From contig NZ_QRCT01000010.1 in NCBI RefSeq assembly GCF_003363435.1, positions 61,883-125,882 on the forward strand: DNA of 64,000 nt. The letters run 5' to 3'. Positions within the stretch are counted from its first letter, which is position 1. Each line of letters begins with the position of its first letter. Below, piece by piece: positions 1 through 7,848 of the stretch. Source of the DNA: Anaerosacchariphilus polymeriproducens (lineage in GTDB: Bacteria > Bacillota > Clostridia > Lachnospirales > Lachnospiraceae). Under the pieces are notes generated by a model, which worked only from the letters and a program-made list of their open reading frames with translations, was not told where the DNA came from and ran no database searches. The position numbers were made by a program, and so were the translations under genes.

Positions 1-61
1 AATAAAGGGTCAATAAATTTATTATGGTAAAAATTACATTTGAATAATCTAATCTTATCAC
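1..61 (-). CDS. atpF: ATP synthase F0 subunit b, N-terminal fragment cut by window edge
   Basis: Only the first 20 or so codons are present, reading off the left edge. Translation from a GTG at 61-59 gives MIRLDYSNVIFTIINLLTLY, which has the look of an F0 b-subunit N-terminus: a short polar start, a conserved Asp, then the single membrane helix with an IN pair. It lies just downstream of the c-subunit gene, the usual a-c-b order. A purine-rich AAAGGAT lies upstream but is about 12 nt away, longer than ideal; an in-frame stop just upstream limits other starts. Subunit b would form the peripheral stalk. Identity rests on position plus N-terminal pattern. Confidence 0.72.
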   Translation of the reverse strand, partial: MIRLDYSNVIFTIINLLTLY

Positions 62-105
62 TTTCTTTATCTATCCTTTCTAACTTTTTTACCTTATAAA
101 CTCCT

Positions 106-333
106 TTATTGTAGAAACACAATGATCAATACAGCAATGACGAATCCATAAATCGCTGTAGCTTCTGCCAGTGCACAGCCTAATAAAAGATTTCTACTAA
201 TCTTTCCTTCCGCTTCTGGCTGCCTTGCAATAGCTTCAGCAGCCTTAGATGTAGCAATCCCAATACCAACTCCTGCTCCAGCTCCTGTCAATACAGCGAT
301 ACCTGCTCCAATTGCGATTAATGTTGAACCCAT
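106..333 (-). CDS. atpE: ATP synthase F0 subunit c
   Basis: Proteolipid that forms the rotor ring of F1F0-ATP synthase. The 75-residue product has the two-helix hairpin: a glycine-rich helix 1 ([11 protein letters not shown]), the polar loop ARQPEAEGK typical of the family, and helix 2 with the ion-binding Glu in LAEATAIYG. The start at 333 is chosen because AAAAGGAG lies directly upstream; a longer reading to 360 would overlap atpB and add a basic tail absent from the family. The sodium-type ligands are missing: the helix-1 position that is Gln in Na+ rings is Ile here and the residue after the Glu is Ala rather than Ser. This argues for proton coupling (inference from known c-ring motifs). 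Confidence 0.93.
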   Translation of the reverse strand: MGSTLIAIGAGIAVLTGAGAGVGIGIATSKAAEAIARQPEAEGKISRNLLLGCALAEATAIYGFVIAVLIIVFLQ

Positions 334-352
334 AAATTTTCTCCTTTTCATT

Positions 353-1048
353 TTACTCAATAGCCTCTTTTATAAATAACGAAGTTAAAAATACAAATAC
401 ATAAGCCTGAATTACTCCATCAAAGATATCAAAAAATAAACTAAATGGAACCGGAATAACGACCGGTATTAAAATTTTAATTAATTCCATTACAACAAAC
501 GAACCTAATATATTACCAAAAAGCCGCATACAAAGTGATAATGGTCGAATAAATATTTCCAAAATATTAAAAGGTGTTATAATTGCAATTGGATTTGTAA
601 ACGATTTTATCCATTTCTTACCTCCCTTTTTTCGTATTCCAGCATACTCGACCAGAATAATGCTCATCAATGATAATGCTGCTGTTACATTCAAATCTTT
701 TGTGGGCGGCTTAAATCCTAATATTCCAATTGTATTAGCAAATACTAAATAAAATAGAATGATAACTAAATAAGGAATATATTGTTTCCCAGCATCTCCT
801 AAAATTCCATACAAAAATTCATTAATCCTATTTATTACTTCTTCTAATATAATCTGCCTTTTACTAATATTTTGTATATTTAAATTCTTTACTATAAGTA
901 TTGATATAAGTATCAACATTACCATAATAATCCAAGTTACTACTACAGATTCAGAAATAGAAATTCCATTAAATACAGGAATTGTAAATACGGTTTCACT
1001 ATTAAGTTCTTCTAGCAATCTTTCGGTAAACTTCTCCGTATATTTCAC
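353..1048 (-). CDS. atpB: ATP synthase F0 subunit a
   Basis: Stator channel subunit that passes ions to the c-ring. 231 residues with about five or six hydrophobic segments and the family hallmark RLFGNILGS, whose Arg faces the c-ring carboxylate. The C-terminal part ([17 protein letters not shown]) also matches the family. It is 19 nt from atpE and begins the visible part of the atp operon. The start is uncertain: position 1048 is a GTG whose best Shine-Dalgarno (AGAGAGG) sits almost on top of it, and relatives begin close to the [11 protein letters not shown] segment, so true translation may start slightly inside. No atpI or atpZ lies upstream. Confidence 0.93.
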   Translation of the reverse strand: MKYTEKFTERLLEELNSETVFTIPVFNGISISESVVVTWIIMVMLILISILIVKNLNIQNISKRQIILEEVINRINEFLYGILGDAGKQYIPYLVIILFYLVFANTIGILGFKPPTKDLNVTAALSLMSIILVEYAGIRKKGGKKWIKSFTNPIAIITPFNILEIFIRPLSLCMRLFGNILGSFVVMELIKILIPVVIPVPFSLFFDIFDGVIQAYVFVFLTSLFIKEAIE

Positions 1049-1122
1049 CTCTCTTTAAACAAAAAATTATATTTAATATTGTGCACTATTTTAATATCCT
1101 GAATTCATCAAAATCTTCAATA

Positions 1123-1166
1123 AAAAAACTGATGTAAACCTATGAATAGGTATACACCAGTTTTTT
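1123..1166 (-). terminator. Rho-independent terminator after degV
   Basis: Long hairpin pairing AAAACTGGTGTA with TACATCAGTTTT on the minus strand, with an inner CCTAT/ATAGG stem. The one non-Watson-Crick pair is G-U on the minus strand but A-C on the plus strand, which gives the orientation. A run of T follows. It lies 23 nt past the degV stop and separates it from atpB. Confidence 0.8.
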
Positions 1167-1188
1167 ATTTCTTTCCTCTATAAATTTG

Positions 1189-2061
1189 CTAACGGGATTC
1201 GCCCATATAAAACAATGCAATCGTACCAGGTCCTGAATGCGCTCCTATAGAAGGGCCTACATAATTAATTAAAAAGGAACTAATTCCAAATCTTTCTCTT
1301 ACCATATCAGCCACATATTGAGCATCCTCTTCGGCATCACCATGGCTGATAAATACGATATCATTCTTGTCTTGATAGCTGCCTATCTGTTTCTCCATGC
1401 TATCTACAAGGGTGATCAGAGATTTTTTTCTTCCTCGTACTTTGCCACTTGGTACTAGATGTCCCTCATCATTCACATATAAGATTGGTTTAACATTCGC
1501 CATGGTTCCTAAAACAGCTTGTACTTTAGAAACTCTTCCGCCACGATATAAATGCTGCAGATCATCGACTGTAAAATTATGACATATATGTCTTATGTTA
1601 GCTTTTATCCAATCCGTTGTTTCCTCTATTGTCCGTCCCTGTTTTTTATGCTCTAATGCTTTATGAACCAGTAGACCTTGTCCCAAAGAAGCAGAAAGAG
1701 AATCTATTACTATAATCTTACTATTTGAATTTTCATCCATTACCTCTTCTGCTGCTAATCTAGCGCTGTTATAACTACCACTTAATCCCGAAGAAAAAGC
1801 GATATGCAAAATATCAACATTTTTCTCATTTATTATATTTTCAAAAATTGTTTTTGCTGCTTGGGGATTGACCTGAGAGGTCGTTGGCATGGACCCATTT
1901 CTCATCTTAGAATAAAATTCTTCATATGGAAGCTCATGATCTTTATCATATGTCACTCCATCAATTGTATACGATAAAGATAAAATACCAATCTCATTTT
2001 CTTCTATATAATAATTAGGTAAATCAGCATTTGTATCCGTAGTAATAACATAATCCTTCAT
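1189..2061 (-). CDS. DegV family (FakB-like) fatty-acid-binding protein
   Basis: DegV/FakB proteins bind a fatty acid and, with the kinase FakA, deliver acyl-phosphate for phospholipid synthesis. The 290-residue product has the family pattern: N-terminal ITTDTNADLP, the TSQVNP loop near residue 61-66, GLSGSYNSA around 90-98, and the C-terminal GPGTIALFYMG. CAGGAGG precedes the start. It is 58 nt downstream of fabH in the same direction, so fatty-acid synthesis and fatty-acid use are paired; a possible own promoter (TTGAAA, 17 nt, TAAGAT) lies in the gap. No fakA gene is in the window. That it serves fatty-acid activation is inference from the family; the fatty-acid pocket itself was not examined. 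Confidence 0.88.
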   Translation of the reverse strand: MKDYVITTDTNADLPNYYIEENEIGILSLSYTIDGVTYDKDHELPYEEFYSKMRNGSMPTTSQVNPQAAKTIFENIINEKNVDILHIAFSSGLSGSYNSARLAAEEVMDENSNSKIIVIDSLSASLGQGLLVHKALEHKKQGRTIEETTDWIKANIRHICHNFTVDDLQHLYRGGRVSKVQAVLGTMANVKPILYVNDEGHLVPSGKVRGRKKSLITLVDSMEKQIGSYQDKNDIVFISHGDAEEDAQYVADMVRERFGISSFLINYVGPSIGAHSGPGTIALFYMGESR

Positions 2062-2119
2062 CCTAAACCTCCTGGATTTTTCTTTTTATCTTATCACTTA
2101 TTTATTCTTTTTTCAATGA

Positions 2120-3082
2120 TTACCACTCCAACAGAGTTGCCCCCCATGTCAAACCTGCACCGAAACCTGCCATTACTATTTTTTGTCCAGGTTTTAACAT
2201 ACCTTTTTGGTTCATTTCATCTAATACGATCGGAATACTTGCTGCCGAAGTATTTCCACACCTATCTACATTGACCGGTATTTTTTCTTCCGGAATATTT
2301 AAACGCTTCATGATTGATTGTATAATCCTTATATTCGCCTGATGCAAAACAAACCAATCAATGTCCTCAACACGTAATCCTTCTTTTTCTAAAACCTCAA
2401 GAATAATTTGAGGTACTTTTTTTACTGCAAATTTAAACACTTCCTGCCCATCCATTTTGATATAATCAATCTTTTCAGAACTTTTCAAAAAAAGATTCTC
2501 AACAGGACGGCTTTTACAAGTCAATACCTCTCCTTTTGCTCCTTCAGATCCTTGAACACATTGTAAAATTCCTACTTCATCTTTTCGTACAACAGTGGCA
2601 GCACCACCATCTCCAAACAACACACAAGTTGATCGATCATTCCAATCCGAAAGTTTTGACAATGTCTCTACCCCTACAATCAATGCGGTTTGATAGATTC
2701 CGCTCTGTATATATAAATTTGCCGTATTAAGTGCAAATACAAATCCTGAACATGCTGCATTAATATCAAAAGCAGTAGCATTAACAGCACCTATTTCACA
2801 TTGTACCTGACATGCTGTACTCTGTATTAGCATATCAGCAGATACTGTTGCTACTATAATAAGATCTATCTCTTCCGGCAAAATATCAGCATTTTTCAAT
2901 GCCAGCCTAGAAGCCTCTACAGCCATAGTCGTTGTAGTCTCTTCAACTGCAACTCTTCGCTCTCCAATACCTGTTCTTGAACGAATCCATTCATCGCTCG
3001 TATCCATAATTGTTTCCAAATAAGTATTTGTAACTATTTTCTGAGGAAGACAACTTCCTGTTCCTATTATTCTTGTTTTCAT
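2120..3082 (-). CDS. fabH: 3-oxoacyl-ACP synthase III (KASIII)
   Basis: Condenses an acyl-CoA with malonyl-ACP to begin fatty-acid elongation. The catalytic triad is visible: Cys111 in AACSGFVF, His247 in VLHQANIRI and Asn277 in CGNTSAAS. Length is 320 residues, as usual. The start at 3082 is preferred over a longer reading because GGAG lies just upstream of MKTRIIGTG, the standard KASIII opening. It stands apart from any fab cluster and is followed by a DegV/FakB-like gene. A FabT-type palindrome lies 14 nt upstream of the start and a strong sigma-A promoter just beyond, so repression by acyl-ACP through a FabT-like MarR protein is a reasonable inference. Confidence 0.95.
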   Translation of the reverse strand: MKTRIIGTGSCLPQKIVTNTYLETIMDTSDEWIRSRTGIGERRVAVEETTTTMAVEASRLALKNADILPEEIDLIIVATVSADMLIQSTACQVQCEIGAVNATAFDINAACSGFVFALNTANLYIQSGIYQTALIVGVETLSKLSDWNDRSTCVLFGDGGAATVVRKDEVGILQCVQGSEGAKGEVLTCKSRPVENLFLKSSEKIDYIKMDGQEVFKFAVKKVPQIILEVLEKEGLRVEDIDWFVLHQANIRIIQSIMKRLNIPEEKIPVNVDRCGNTSAASIPIVLDEMNQKGMLKPGQKIVMAGFGAGLTWGATLLEW

Positions 3083-3095
3083 ATTCGCTCCAATT

Positions 3096-3112
3096 ATTTT
3101 GATTATCAAACT
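3096..3112. promoter_or_regulatory. FabT-like operator in the fabH leader
   Basis: The palindrome TTTGAT-T-ATCAAA with outer A/T matches the FabT consensus AnTTTGATTATCAAATT at all fixed positions but one on the plus strand. It sits about 10-26 nt downstream of the predicted transcription start, where a bound repressor would block early elongation. The consensus is recalled from streptococcal FabT work; the regulator gene is not in the window. Confidence 0.7.
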
Positions 3113-3128
3113 ATTTTTTTCCTTTCAA

Positions 3129-3157
3129 AGTATATGACTAATTTTCAATTTTGTCAA
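3129..3157 (-). promoter_or_regulatory. Sigma-A promoter of fabH-degV
   Basis: On the minus strand TTGACA (3157-3152), 17 nt spacer, TATACT (3134-3129). Predicted start near 3122, giving a leader of about 40 nt that contains the FabT-like palindrome. Confidence 0.75.
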
Positions 3158-3201
3158 CCACTTTGCCGAATTTCTCTCACTTATACATATACAAGTATTG
3201 A

Positions 3202-3241
3202 AAAACTCTTTGCTCTAACAATTGTAGATACAAAGAGTTTT
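3202..3241 (-). terminator. Terminator after HIT gene
   Basis: AAAACTCTTTG pairs perfectly with CAAAGAGTTTT (11 bp) around an 18-nt loop and is followed on the minus strand by TTTTTC. It lies 16 nt past the HIT stop and closes the nrdD-nrdG-dut-HIT unit. Confidence 0.7.
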
Positions 3242-3256
3242 CATTATTTTCATTTT

Positions 3257-3676
3257 CTATATATTTTCTTTAATTGTTTGAATAACTTGAGTATACTCTT
3301 CATCACTTAAGTATACTTTATCCGGATTCATTGCAAATGTAACTCCCCATTCAAACTCATCTTTGTATTTGGGAACCAAATGAAAATGCATATGACCTGC
3401 TGTATCTCCATAAGCTCCAATGTTGATCTTATCCGGATGAAAAGCCTTTTGCAGTGCATTTGAAACCTTATTCATATCTGCGAAATATCCATTTCTTTCT
3501 TCATCAGAAAGTTTGGTAATATCTGCATGATGGTCTTTTGCAGCTAAAATCACTCTTCCTTTATGACTTTGTTCTTTGAATAAATACAACTTACTGGAAT
3601 CTAAATCACATATTTTAATTCCAAATTTTGCTACTAATTCCCCTTCCATACAATAAGCACAGTTTTGATCTTTCAT
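3257..3676 (-). CDS. HIT family nucleotide-binding hydrolase
   Basis: Histidine-triad protein; the family hydrolyses nucleoside phosphoramidates and related nucleotides. The 139-residue product has the active motif HMHFHLVPK (HxHxH) near residues 97-101, plus the upstream H-rich strand (LAAKDHHADI) and NIGAYGDTAGH that form the nucleotide pocket. AAAAGGAGAAGG precedes the start. It is 32 nt downstream of the dUTPase gene and the last gene of a nucleotide-linked unit. The exact substrate cannot be read from sequence. An N-terminal CAYC pair (residues 6-9) could bind zinc as in some HIT proteins; no second Cys pair is evident. Confidence 0.88.
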   Translation of the reverse strand: MKDQNCAYCMEGELVAKFGIKICDLDSSKLYLFKEQSHKGRVILAAKDHHADITKLSDEERNGYFADMNKVSNALQKAFHPDKINIGAYGDTAGHMHFHLVPKYKDEFEWGVTFAMNPDKVYLSDEEYTQVIQTIKENI

Positions 3677-3708
3677 TTTCCTTCTCCTTTTCCTTTGCTT
3701 TTTTTCAA

Positions 3709-4224
3709 CTACTTCTTTGTAGTGCTTCCAAACCCGCCATTGCGTTCTGTTGTCACATCGTCGTCAATCGTAATTCCATATTCTACAAAAATTCCCTGCA
3801 TAAATCCTTCTCCAGTCTTTATTTCCAAAATTTTGTCTTCATTAGAATCATTCGTTAATTTTGCATAAATATGACCTTCATTATCTGAATAAAAGTAGTC
3901 ACTATCTATAATACCAACTGTATTATTTAATTGCAATCTGTATTTAAAACCCAGACCACTTCTTGGATAACATTTCAGTACCCATCCGGTCTCCATCTCA
4001 ACCCTTATACCTGTTGGAATTTTAATTGTATCACCTGAGACTATAGTAAATGCAACGGGTGCATAAAAATCATAACCCGCAGAGCCTGACGTTGCTCTTT
4101 TCGGACATTGAATTTGATCATATATTTTTTGTACCTGTTCTTCACTTTCAGCTCCAAAAGTATCAATCCATGCATTTTTAAATTGTTGAAAACTTACTTT
4201 ATGAAATCTTGCAATTCGTTTCAT
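3709..4224 (-). CDS. dut: dUTP diphosphatase (trimeric dUTPase type)
   Basis: Hydrolyses dUTP to dUMP and pyrophosphate, keeping uracil out of DNA and supplying dTMP synthesis. All five motifs can be followed in 171 residues: SAGYDFYAP (1), PRSGLGF (2), the uracil-binding GIIDSDY (3), GEGFMQ (4) and the C-terminal RNGGFGST phosphate clamp (5). The stretch after motif 3 is a little longer than usual, and about 35 residues precede the core. AAAGGAG supports the start. The gene follows nrdG and precedes a HIT hydrolase, so it is made with the ribonucleotide reductase that sets dNTP levels. Confidence 0.9.
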   Translation of the reverse strand: MKRIARFHKVSFQQFKNAWIDTFGAESEEQVQKIYDQIQCPKRATSGSAGYDFYAPVAFTIVSGDTIKIPTGIRVEMETGWVLKCYPRSGLGFKYRLQLNNTVGIIDSDYFYSDNEGHIYAKLTNDSNEDKILEIKTGEGFMQGIFVEYGITIDDDVTTERNGGFGSTTKK

Positions 4225-4299
4225 TTTATCTCCTTTTTCATTGCTTATTTATTCGTACACTCTATCTGACTATTATCTTACAAAACCTGATTTCGCATG

Positions 4300-4794
4300 T
4301 CAAGCTTTCGTAGAACAAACCTTCTTATGATTTTGAATCGATTTGGGAACATCAATGACTCTCTGATTGGTACTTCCCCTCCAATGTAATTGTGTATCTC
4401 TCTTATCACACTCATATTTACCGTCTACCAAAATATCAATATAATTCATTATTTCTAAATCCGAAATTTCTTCCCAAAGAAATCCGGTATACATCCATAT
4501 TGTTTTATTTGGATAACACCTTTTTATTTCTTTTACTAAATCTGTAATTTTATTTCTATTTTCAACAAATAATGGATCTCCTCCACTTAATGTAATGCCC
4601 GAAACATAATCTTTATCTAATTCTTTAAATAATTCTTCTTTTGCATTATCATCAAATGGTAAACCCCCATTGGGATCCCATGTGATAGGATTTTGACATT
4701 CCTTACAGGAATGAGAACATCCTGCCACCCACAAAACTACACGTAATCCCTCTCCATTGAGCATATCATCTTTTGTTATATTATGGTATCTCAT
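4300..4794 (-). CDS. nrdG: Anaerobic ribonucleotide reductase activating protein
   Basis: Radical-SAM enzyme that installs the glycyl radical on NrdD using S-adenosylmethionine. The iron-sulfur motif is visible as CSHSCKEC (Cx3Cx2C) near residue 26, followed by LSGGDPLF, the SAM-contact glycine motif. 164 residues is normal for the family. The start ATG comes directly after the nrdD stop codon with no gap, so translation is probably coupled. Regulation should follow the NrdR boxes upstream of nrdD. Confidence 0.96.
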   Translation of the reverse strand: MRYHNITKDDMLNGEGLRVVLWVAGCSHSCKECQNPITWDPNGGLPFDDNAKEELFKELDKDYVSGITLSGGDPLFVENRNKITDLVKEIKRCYPNKTIWMYTGFLWEEISDLEIMNYIDILVDGKYECDKRDTQLHWRGSTNQRVIDVPKSIQNHKKVCSTKA

Positions 4795-6927
4795 TTACAT
4801 GCTTTTCCTTTCAGCAATTTCCGCCATTTTAGCTTCATTTAATCTTGTGTCGCCTTTTACCCTTGAATAGGATAAATAGCCATTCATTCGATCAATTTTC
4901 GTTAAATTTTTACTACCGCAATTGGGACATACATCCATCTCCAACTGTTGGTAACCACAATCGTCACAATATGCCAAAGACATATTCACTCCTTCATAAA
5001 AACCCATATCCATAGCTCTGCGAATTAATGTCCGAATTGCTTCTAAATTATAATCAATCGGATATTTTACATATTGTATCTTCCCACCATTCGAAAGTTC
5101 CCAGAAACGATATTCCAAATCTTGTTTTTCTATTGGTGTAATATTTTCTGTTACATGGCAATGGAATCCGTTGCTGACATATTCACGGTCTGAGACATTC
5201 TCAATAATGCCATATTTTTTACGAAATTGTTTTATTTGTAATCCACATAAATTTTCTGCCGGTGTTGCATAGATAGCATATAGGTTACCGTCTTCTTCTT
5301 TAAATTCATTTATTTTTTTATTAATATGTTCTAAAACTTCAAGAGCAAATTTCCCGTCTTCCACCAACGATTTTTGGTTATGAAGCTGTTGTAGTTCATT
5401 CAAAGCTGTAATCCCAAAGGACGAGGTGGCAGATTTCAGTAGTGGTTTTATTTTATCATGTAAACTCAAATGTCCCCCATAAAATCCACCTTCACAATAC
5501 GCTAATGGATTGGTAGAAGCGCGCATCTCTCCTAAATATGCATAAGTTCTAATATGCAGTTGTCGAATTAAGTTCAAGTAATAATCCAATACTTCATAAA
5601 AATCTTTATTCTCCTGCTTCGCTTTGGCATATATCATTGGAAGATGTAAACTTACAACACCAATATTAAATCTTCCTACAAATACGGGACAATCCTCTTT
5701 TCCCTTTGGGTACATTCCACCTTCTCTAAACCAAGGAGATAAAAATGCACGACATCCCATCGGGCTTATTATTTCTCCATATTCTTTATATATACTTGGA
5801 ACATAACCTTTGCCAGTGAGACTTAACCAATCCGGATACATCGATTTACTGGAACATTGTACACCTGCTTCAAAAACTTCTTCCAAGTCTTTTCCTGGTC
5901 CATGCAGGTTCTCATCATATAAAAATACAATTTTGGGGAATAGTACTGGCTTTTTGCATTCTTTCTTTCCTTGACCTTTTCTTCTAACGTTCAACATACA
6001 AATCGAAGCCATTTGGGCAAACTTCCCTGTTCCTGTTCCTATCGTTACAGTTATAAATGGATAATCACCCCGGCTGGATGCCACTGTATTAAATTTATAT
6101 TCCCAGCCTTGAAATCCCTGCTCAAATTCCTTTTTTACATCTTTCCATGCCTCTTCTTCAGCAACTTCTTTCCTTACACCCATTTCGTTATACTTTTTAA
6201 TATATTTATCATATGATTTTTCTGCATATGGCTCTAACAATATATCGGCGCAGGGAACAGTAAAACCTCCGTACTGCTGACTGGCTGCACTTAAAACAAT
6301 ATCACCAATTACATCAAAAGCTACTTCCAGTGTTTTTGGTTCGTTATACCAAAGGTTCCCCATTTCAAAGCCACCGGTCAAAACAGATTTGACATCAAAC
6401 AAACAACAATTCATTGTATCACGTCTGGATGACATATCATGTACATAAATATAACCATCTCTACATGCTTGTATTTCTTCCGTAGTCATAAAAAACTTTT
6501 GATATAATTCTTTATTTAATTGATTAAATATCAAACTTCTCTTAGTAGAAACTAAAGCACTGTCTGTATTACTGTTTTCTTTATCTCCGATATACATAAT
6601 TGATTGGCTCTTTTTATATACTTCATCCAGCATTTGAACAAAATCCTGCTTATAATTTCTATAGTCTCTATAACTCTTCGCTACAATAGGATTTACCTTT
6701 TCTAAAGCTCCTTCAACAATATTATGCATTTGAGAAATTTGTATTTCTGTAAGATTCATTTCTTTGACTTTTTCTTCTACAAATTTACAAATATAATCAA
6801 AATCATTTTGAGTAAATTTTACCAACGCGCGATAAGCTGATTTGTTCACTGCTACAATTACTTTTTGTACATTAAATTCTTCTCTTGTACCATCTTTTTT
6901 AATGACATAGACCTGATTATCTTTCAT
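4795..6927 (-). CDS. nrdD: Anaerobic ribonucleoside-triphosphate reductase (class III)
   Basis: Reduces ribonucleotides to deoxyribonucleotides without oxygen using a glycyl radical. Residues 1-90 form an ATP-cone (KKDGTREEFNVQKV). The glycyl-radical motif RMNGYLS is near the C-terminus (Gly683), after two zinc cysteine pairs, CDDC and CPNC. The 710-residue reading from 6927 is preferred to a start at 6981: it has AGGGAT upstream, begins at the ATP-cone, and leaves the NrdR box at 6976-6991 outside the coding region. nrdG follows without a gap. This gene makes deoxynucleotide synthesis possible under anaerobiosis; no aerobic class I or II enzyme is in the window. Confidence 0.96.
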   Translation of the reverse strand: MKDNQVYVIKKDGTREEFNVQKVIVAVNKSAYRALVKFTQNDFDYICKFVEEKVKEMNLTEIQISQMHNIVEGALEKVNPIVAKSYRDYRNYKQDFVQMLDEVYKKSQSIMYIGDKENSNTDSALVSTKRSLIFNQLNKELYQKFFMTTEEIQACRDGYIYVHDMSSRRDTMNCCLFDVKSVLTGGFEMGNLWYNEPKTLEVAFDVIGDIVLSAASQQYGGFTVPCADILLEPYAEKSYDKYIKKYNEMGVRKEVAEEEAWKDVKKEFEQGFQGWEYKFNTVASSRGDYPFITVTIGTGTGKFAQMASICMLNVRRKGQGKKECKKPVLFPKIVFLYDENLHGPGKDLEEVFEAGVQCSSKSMYPDWLSLTGKGYVPSIYKEYGEIISPMGCRAFLSPWFREGGMYPKGKEDCPVFVGRFNIGVVSLHLPMIYAKAKQENKDFYEVLDYYLNLIRQLHIRTYAYLGEMRASTNPLAYCEGGFYGGHLSLHDKIKPLLKSATSSFGITALNELQQLHNQKSLVEDGKFALEVLEHINKKINEFKEEDGNLYAIYATPAENLCGLQIKQFRKKYGIIENVSDREYVSNGFHCHVTENITPIEKQDLEYRFWELSNGGKIQYVKYPIDYNLEAIRTLIRRAMDMGFYEGVNMSLAYCDDCGYQQLEMDVCPNCGSKNLTKIDRMNGYLSYSRVKGDTRLNEAKMAEIAERKSM

Positions 6928-6975
6928 ACTAATCCCTGCTTTCTTTCCTAATTCACTTTTTATCCTTATACACGA

Positions 6976-7022
6976 GCACAATATTTGGTGTTTTTTATTC
7001 TGGCCACCACATCATGTTGTAT
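6976..7022 (-). promoter_or_regulatory. Twin NrdR boxes upstream of nrdD
   Basis: On the minus strand, ACACCAAATATTGTGC (6991-6976) agrees with the recalled NrdR consensus acaCwAtATaTwGtgt at 13 of 16 positions. A second, weaker copy, ATACAACATGATGTGG (7022-7007), agrees at 11. Their left edges are exactly 31 bp apart, the three-turn spacing typical of NrdR pairs. Both lie between the predicted transcription start and nrdD. NrdR would repress when dATP is high. The 6928-7280 gap otherwise holds the two divergent promoters. Confidence 0.72.
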
Positions 7023-7036
7023 CTTGTTCTAGAAAT

Positions 7037-7065
7037 ATACTAGCATCTTTCGAAATCTTCGTCAA
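7037..7065 (-). promoter_or_regulatory. Sigma-A promoter of nrdD operon
   Basis: Minus strand TTGACG (7065-7060), 17 nt, TAGTAT (7042-7037). The predicted start near 7030 places both NrdR boxes inside the leader. Confidence 0.65.
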
Positions 7066-7223
7066 TATATAAAATTACCAAATTTTTATTGTTAACAACG
7101 CCTCCGGAAACTAATTAAATACCAATAGATTATTTATTATTGCAAATCCTCTTATTTTTCATTTTTGCAAATGTTAACAATATGTCAAAAAAATATATTA
7201 AGCAAAAATTAAAATAAAATAAC

Positions 7224-7252
7224 TTGAACCCCCAAAAAAATATTTGTATAAT
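7224..7252 (+). promoter_or_regulatory. Sigma-A promoter of the 139-residue secreted protein gene
   Basis: TTGAAC (7224-7229), 17 nt, TATAAT (7247-7252), about 28 nt ahead of the start codon. Confidence 0.75.
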
Positions 7253-7280
7253 GTAGAAAAAAAGTAAAGGAGATTCGTTT

Positions 7281-7700
7281 ATGTTAAAAAAAGTCTTAAG
7301 GGTAAATGTAATTGTAAGTTTATTATTAGTTATTTCTATTAGTATGACTGGATTAATACCAACAACTGCATATGCAAGTAGCTATACCACCAAAACAACA
7401 AAAAAAAGTTCGTATACTGTTTTAGGAACCTACTATTTGTCAAAAAAAGCTGTAGCAAACATGGCGAAAAAAATGAGAGCTGTGACAAGTCCTTCTGCTA
7501 CAATTATTGAAGGACTTCTGGGGCTTACGAGTCCACATGCAACACTAGCAATGATTGCTGTTGCTTTATCAGCATCAGCAGTATCTAAAACTGAAGTTCT
7601 TTATGCCGCAGACCATGGAATGAGAGTAAAAGTAACAATCATAGATTATTCTCCACATACATCGTATTCAACTGTTGTAAAATTTTTGGCTGTAAAATAA
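7281..7700 (+). CDS. Small secreted protein of unknown function
   Basis: Not recognised. A classical signal peptide covers residues 1-32 (basic MLKK, long hydrophobic core, then TAYA-SS as the likely cleavage). The mature part, about 107 residues, starts with a Ser/Thr/Lys-rich stretch containing KKSSYTVLGTYY, then a small-residue, partly hydrophobic centre (ATLAMIAVALSASAV) and a beta-like end. No catalytic or sorting motif is seen. The KKSSYxxLGT segment also occurs in the 3D-domain protein at 10086-10715, just before its catalytic domain. AAAGGAGA and a good sigma-A promoter show it is a real gene. The central segment could span or insert in a membrane, so a bacteriocin-like or cell-wall role is possible, but nothing proves either. 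Confidence 0.72.
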   Translation: MLKKVLRVNVIVSLLLVISISMTGLIPTTAYASSYTTKTTKKSSYTVLGTYYLSKKAVANMAKKMRAVTSPSATIIEGLLGLTSPHATLAMIAVALSASAVSKTEVLYAADHGMRVKVTIIDYSPHTSYSTVVKFLAVK

Positions 7701-7733
7701 ATTAATGAAATTCCAAAAGCTTTTAGAGATAAA

Positions 7734-7789
7734 AAGAGAGTACTACACTATAAAATCTAATTTTTTTAGACGAACTGTAGCACTCTCTT
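7734..7789 (-). terminator. Terminator after the first COG0523 gene
   Basis: AAGAGAGT and CTACA arms pair across a loop holding a smaller TCTAA/TTAGA stem. The one odd pair is G-U on the minus strand and A-C on plus, and TTTTT follows on minus. It therefore mainly ends the minus transcript, though it may also stop the converging plus transcript that ends at 7700. Confidence 0.7.
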
Positions 7790-7848
7790 CTTATGTTCTC
7801 ATATCTAAAGAATTATAACTATAATTTCTTAACTTAATGACGTTTACA

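Noticed and set aside
6928..6981. Longer NrdD start giving 728 residues
   Set aside because: It would begin with MCSCIRIK outside the ATP-cone and place an NrdR box at the start codon; the site at 6927 has a better ribosome binding sequence.
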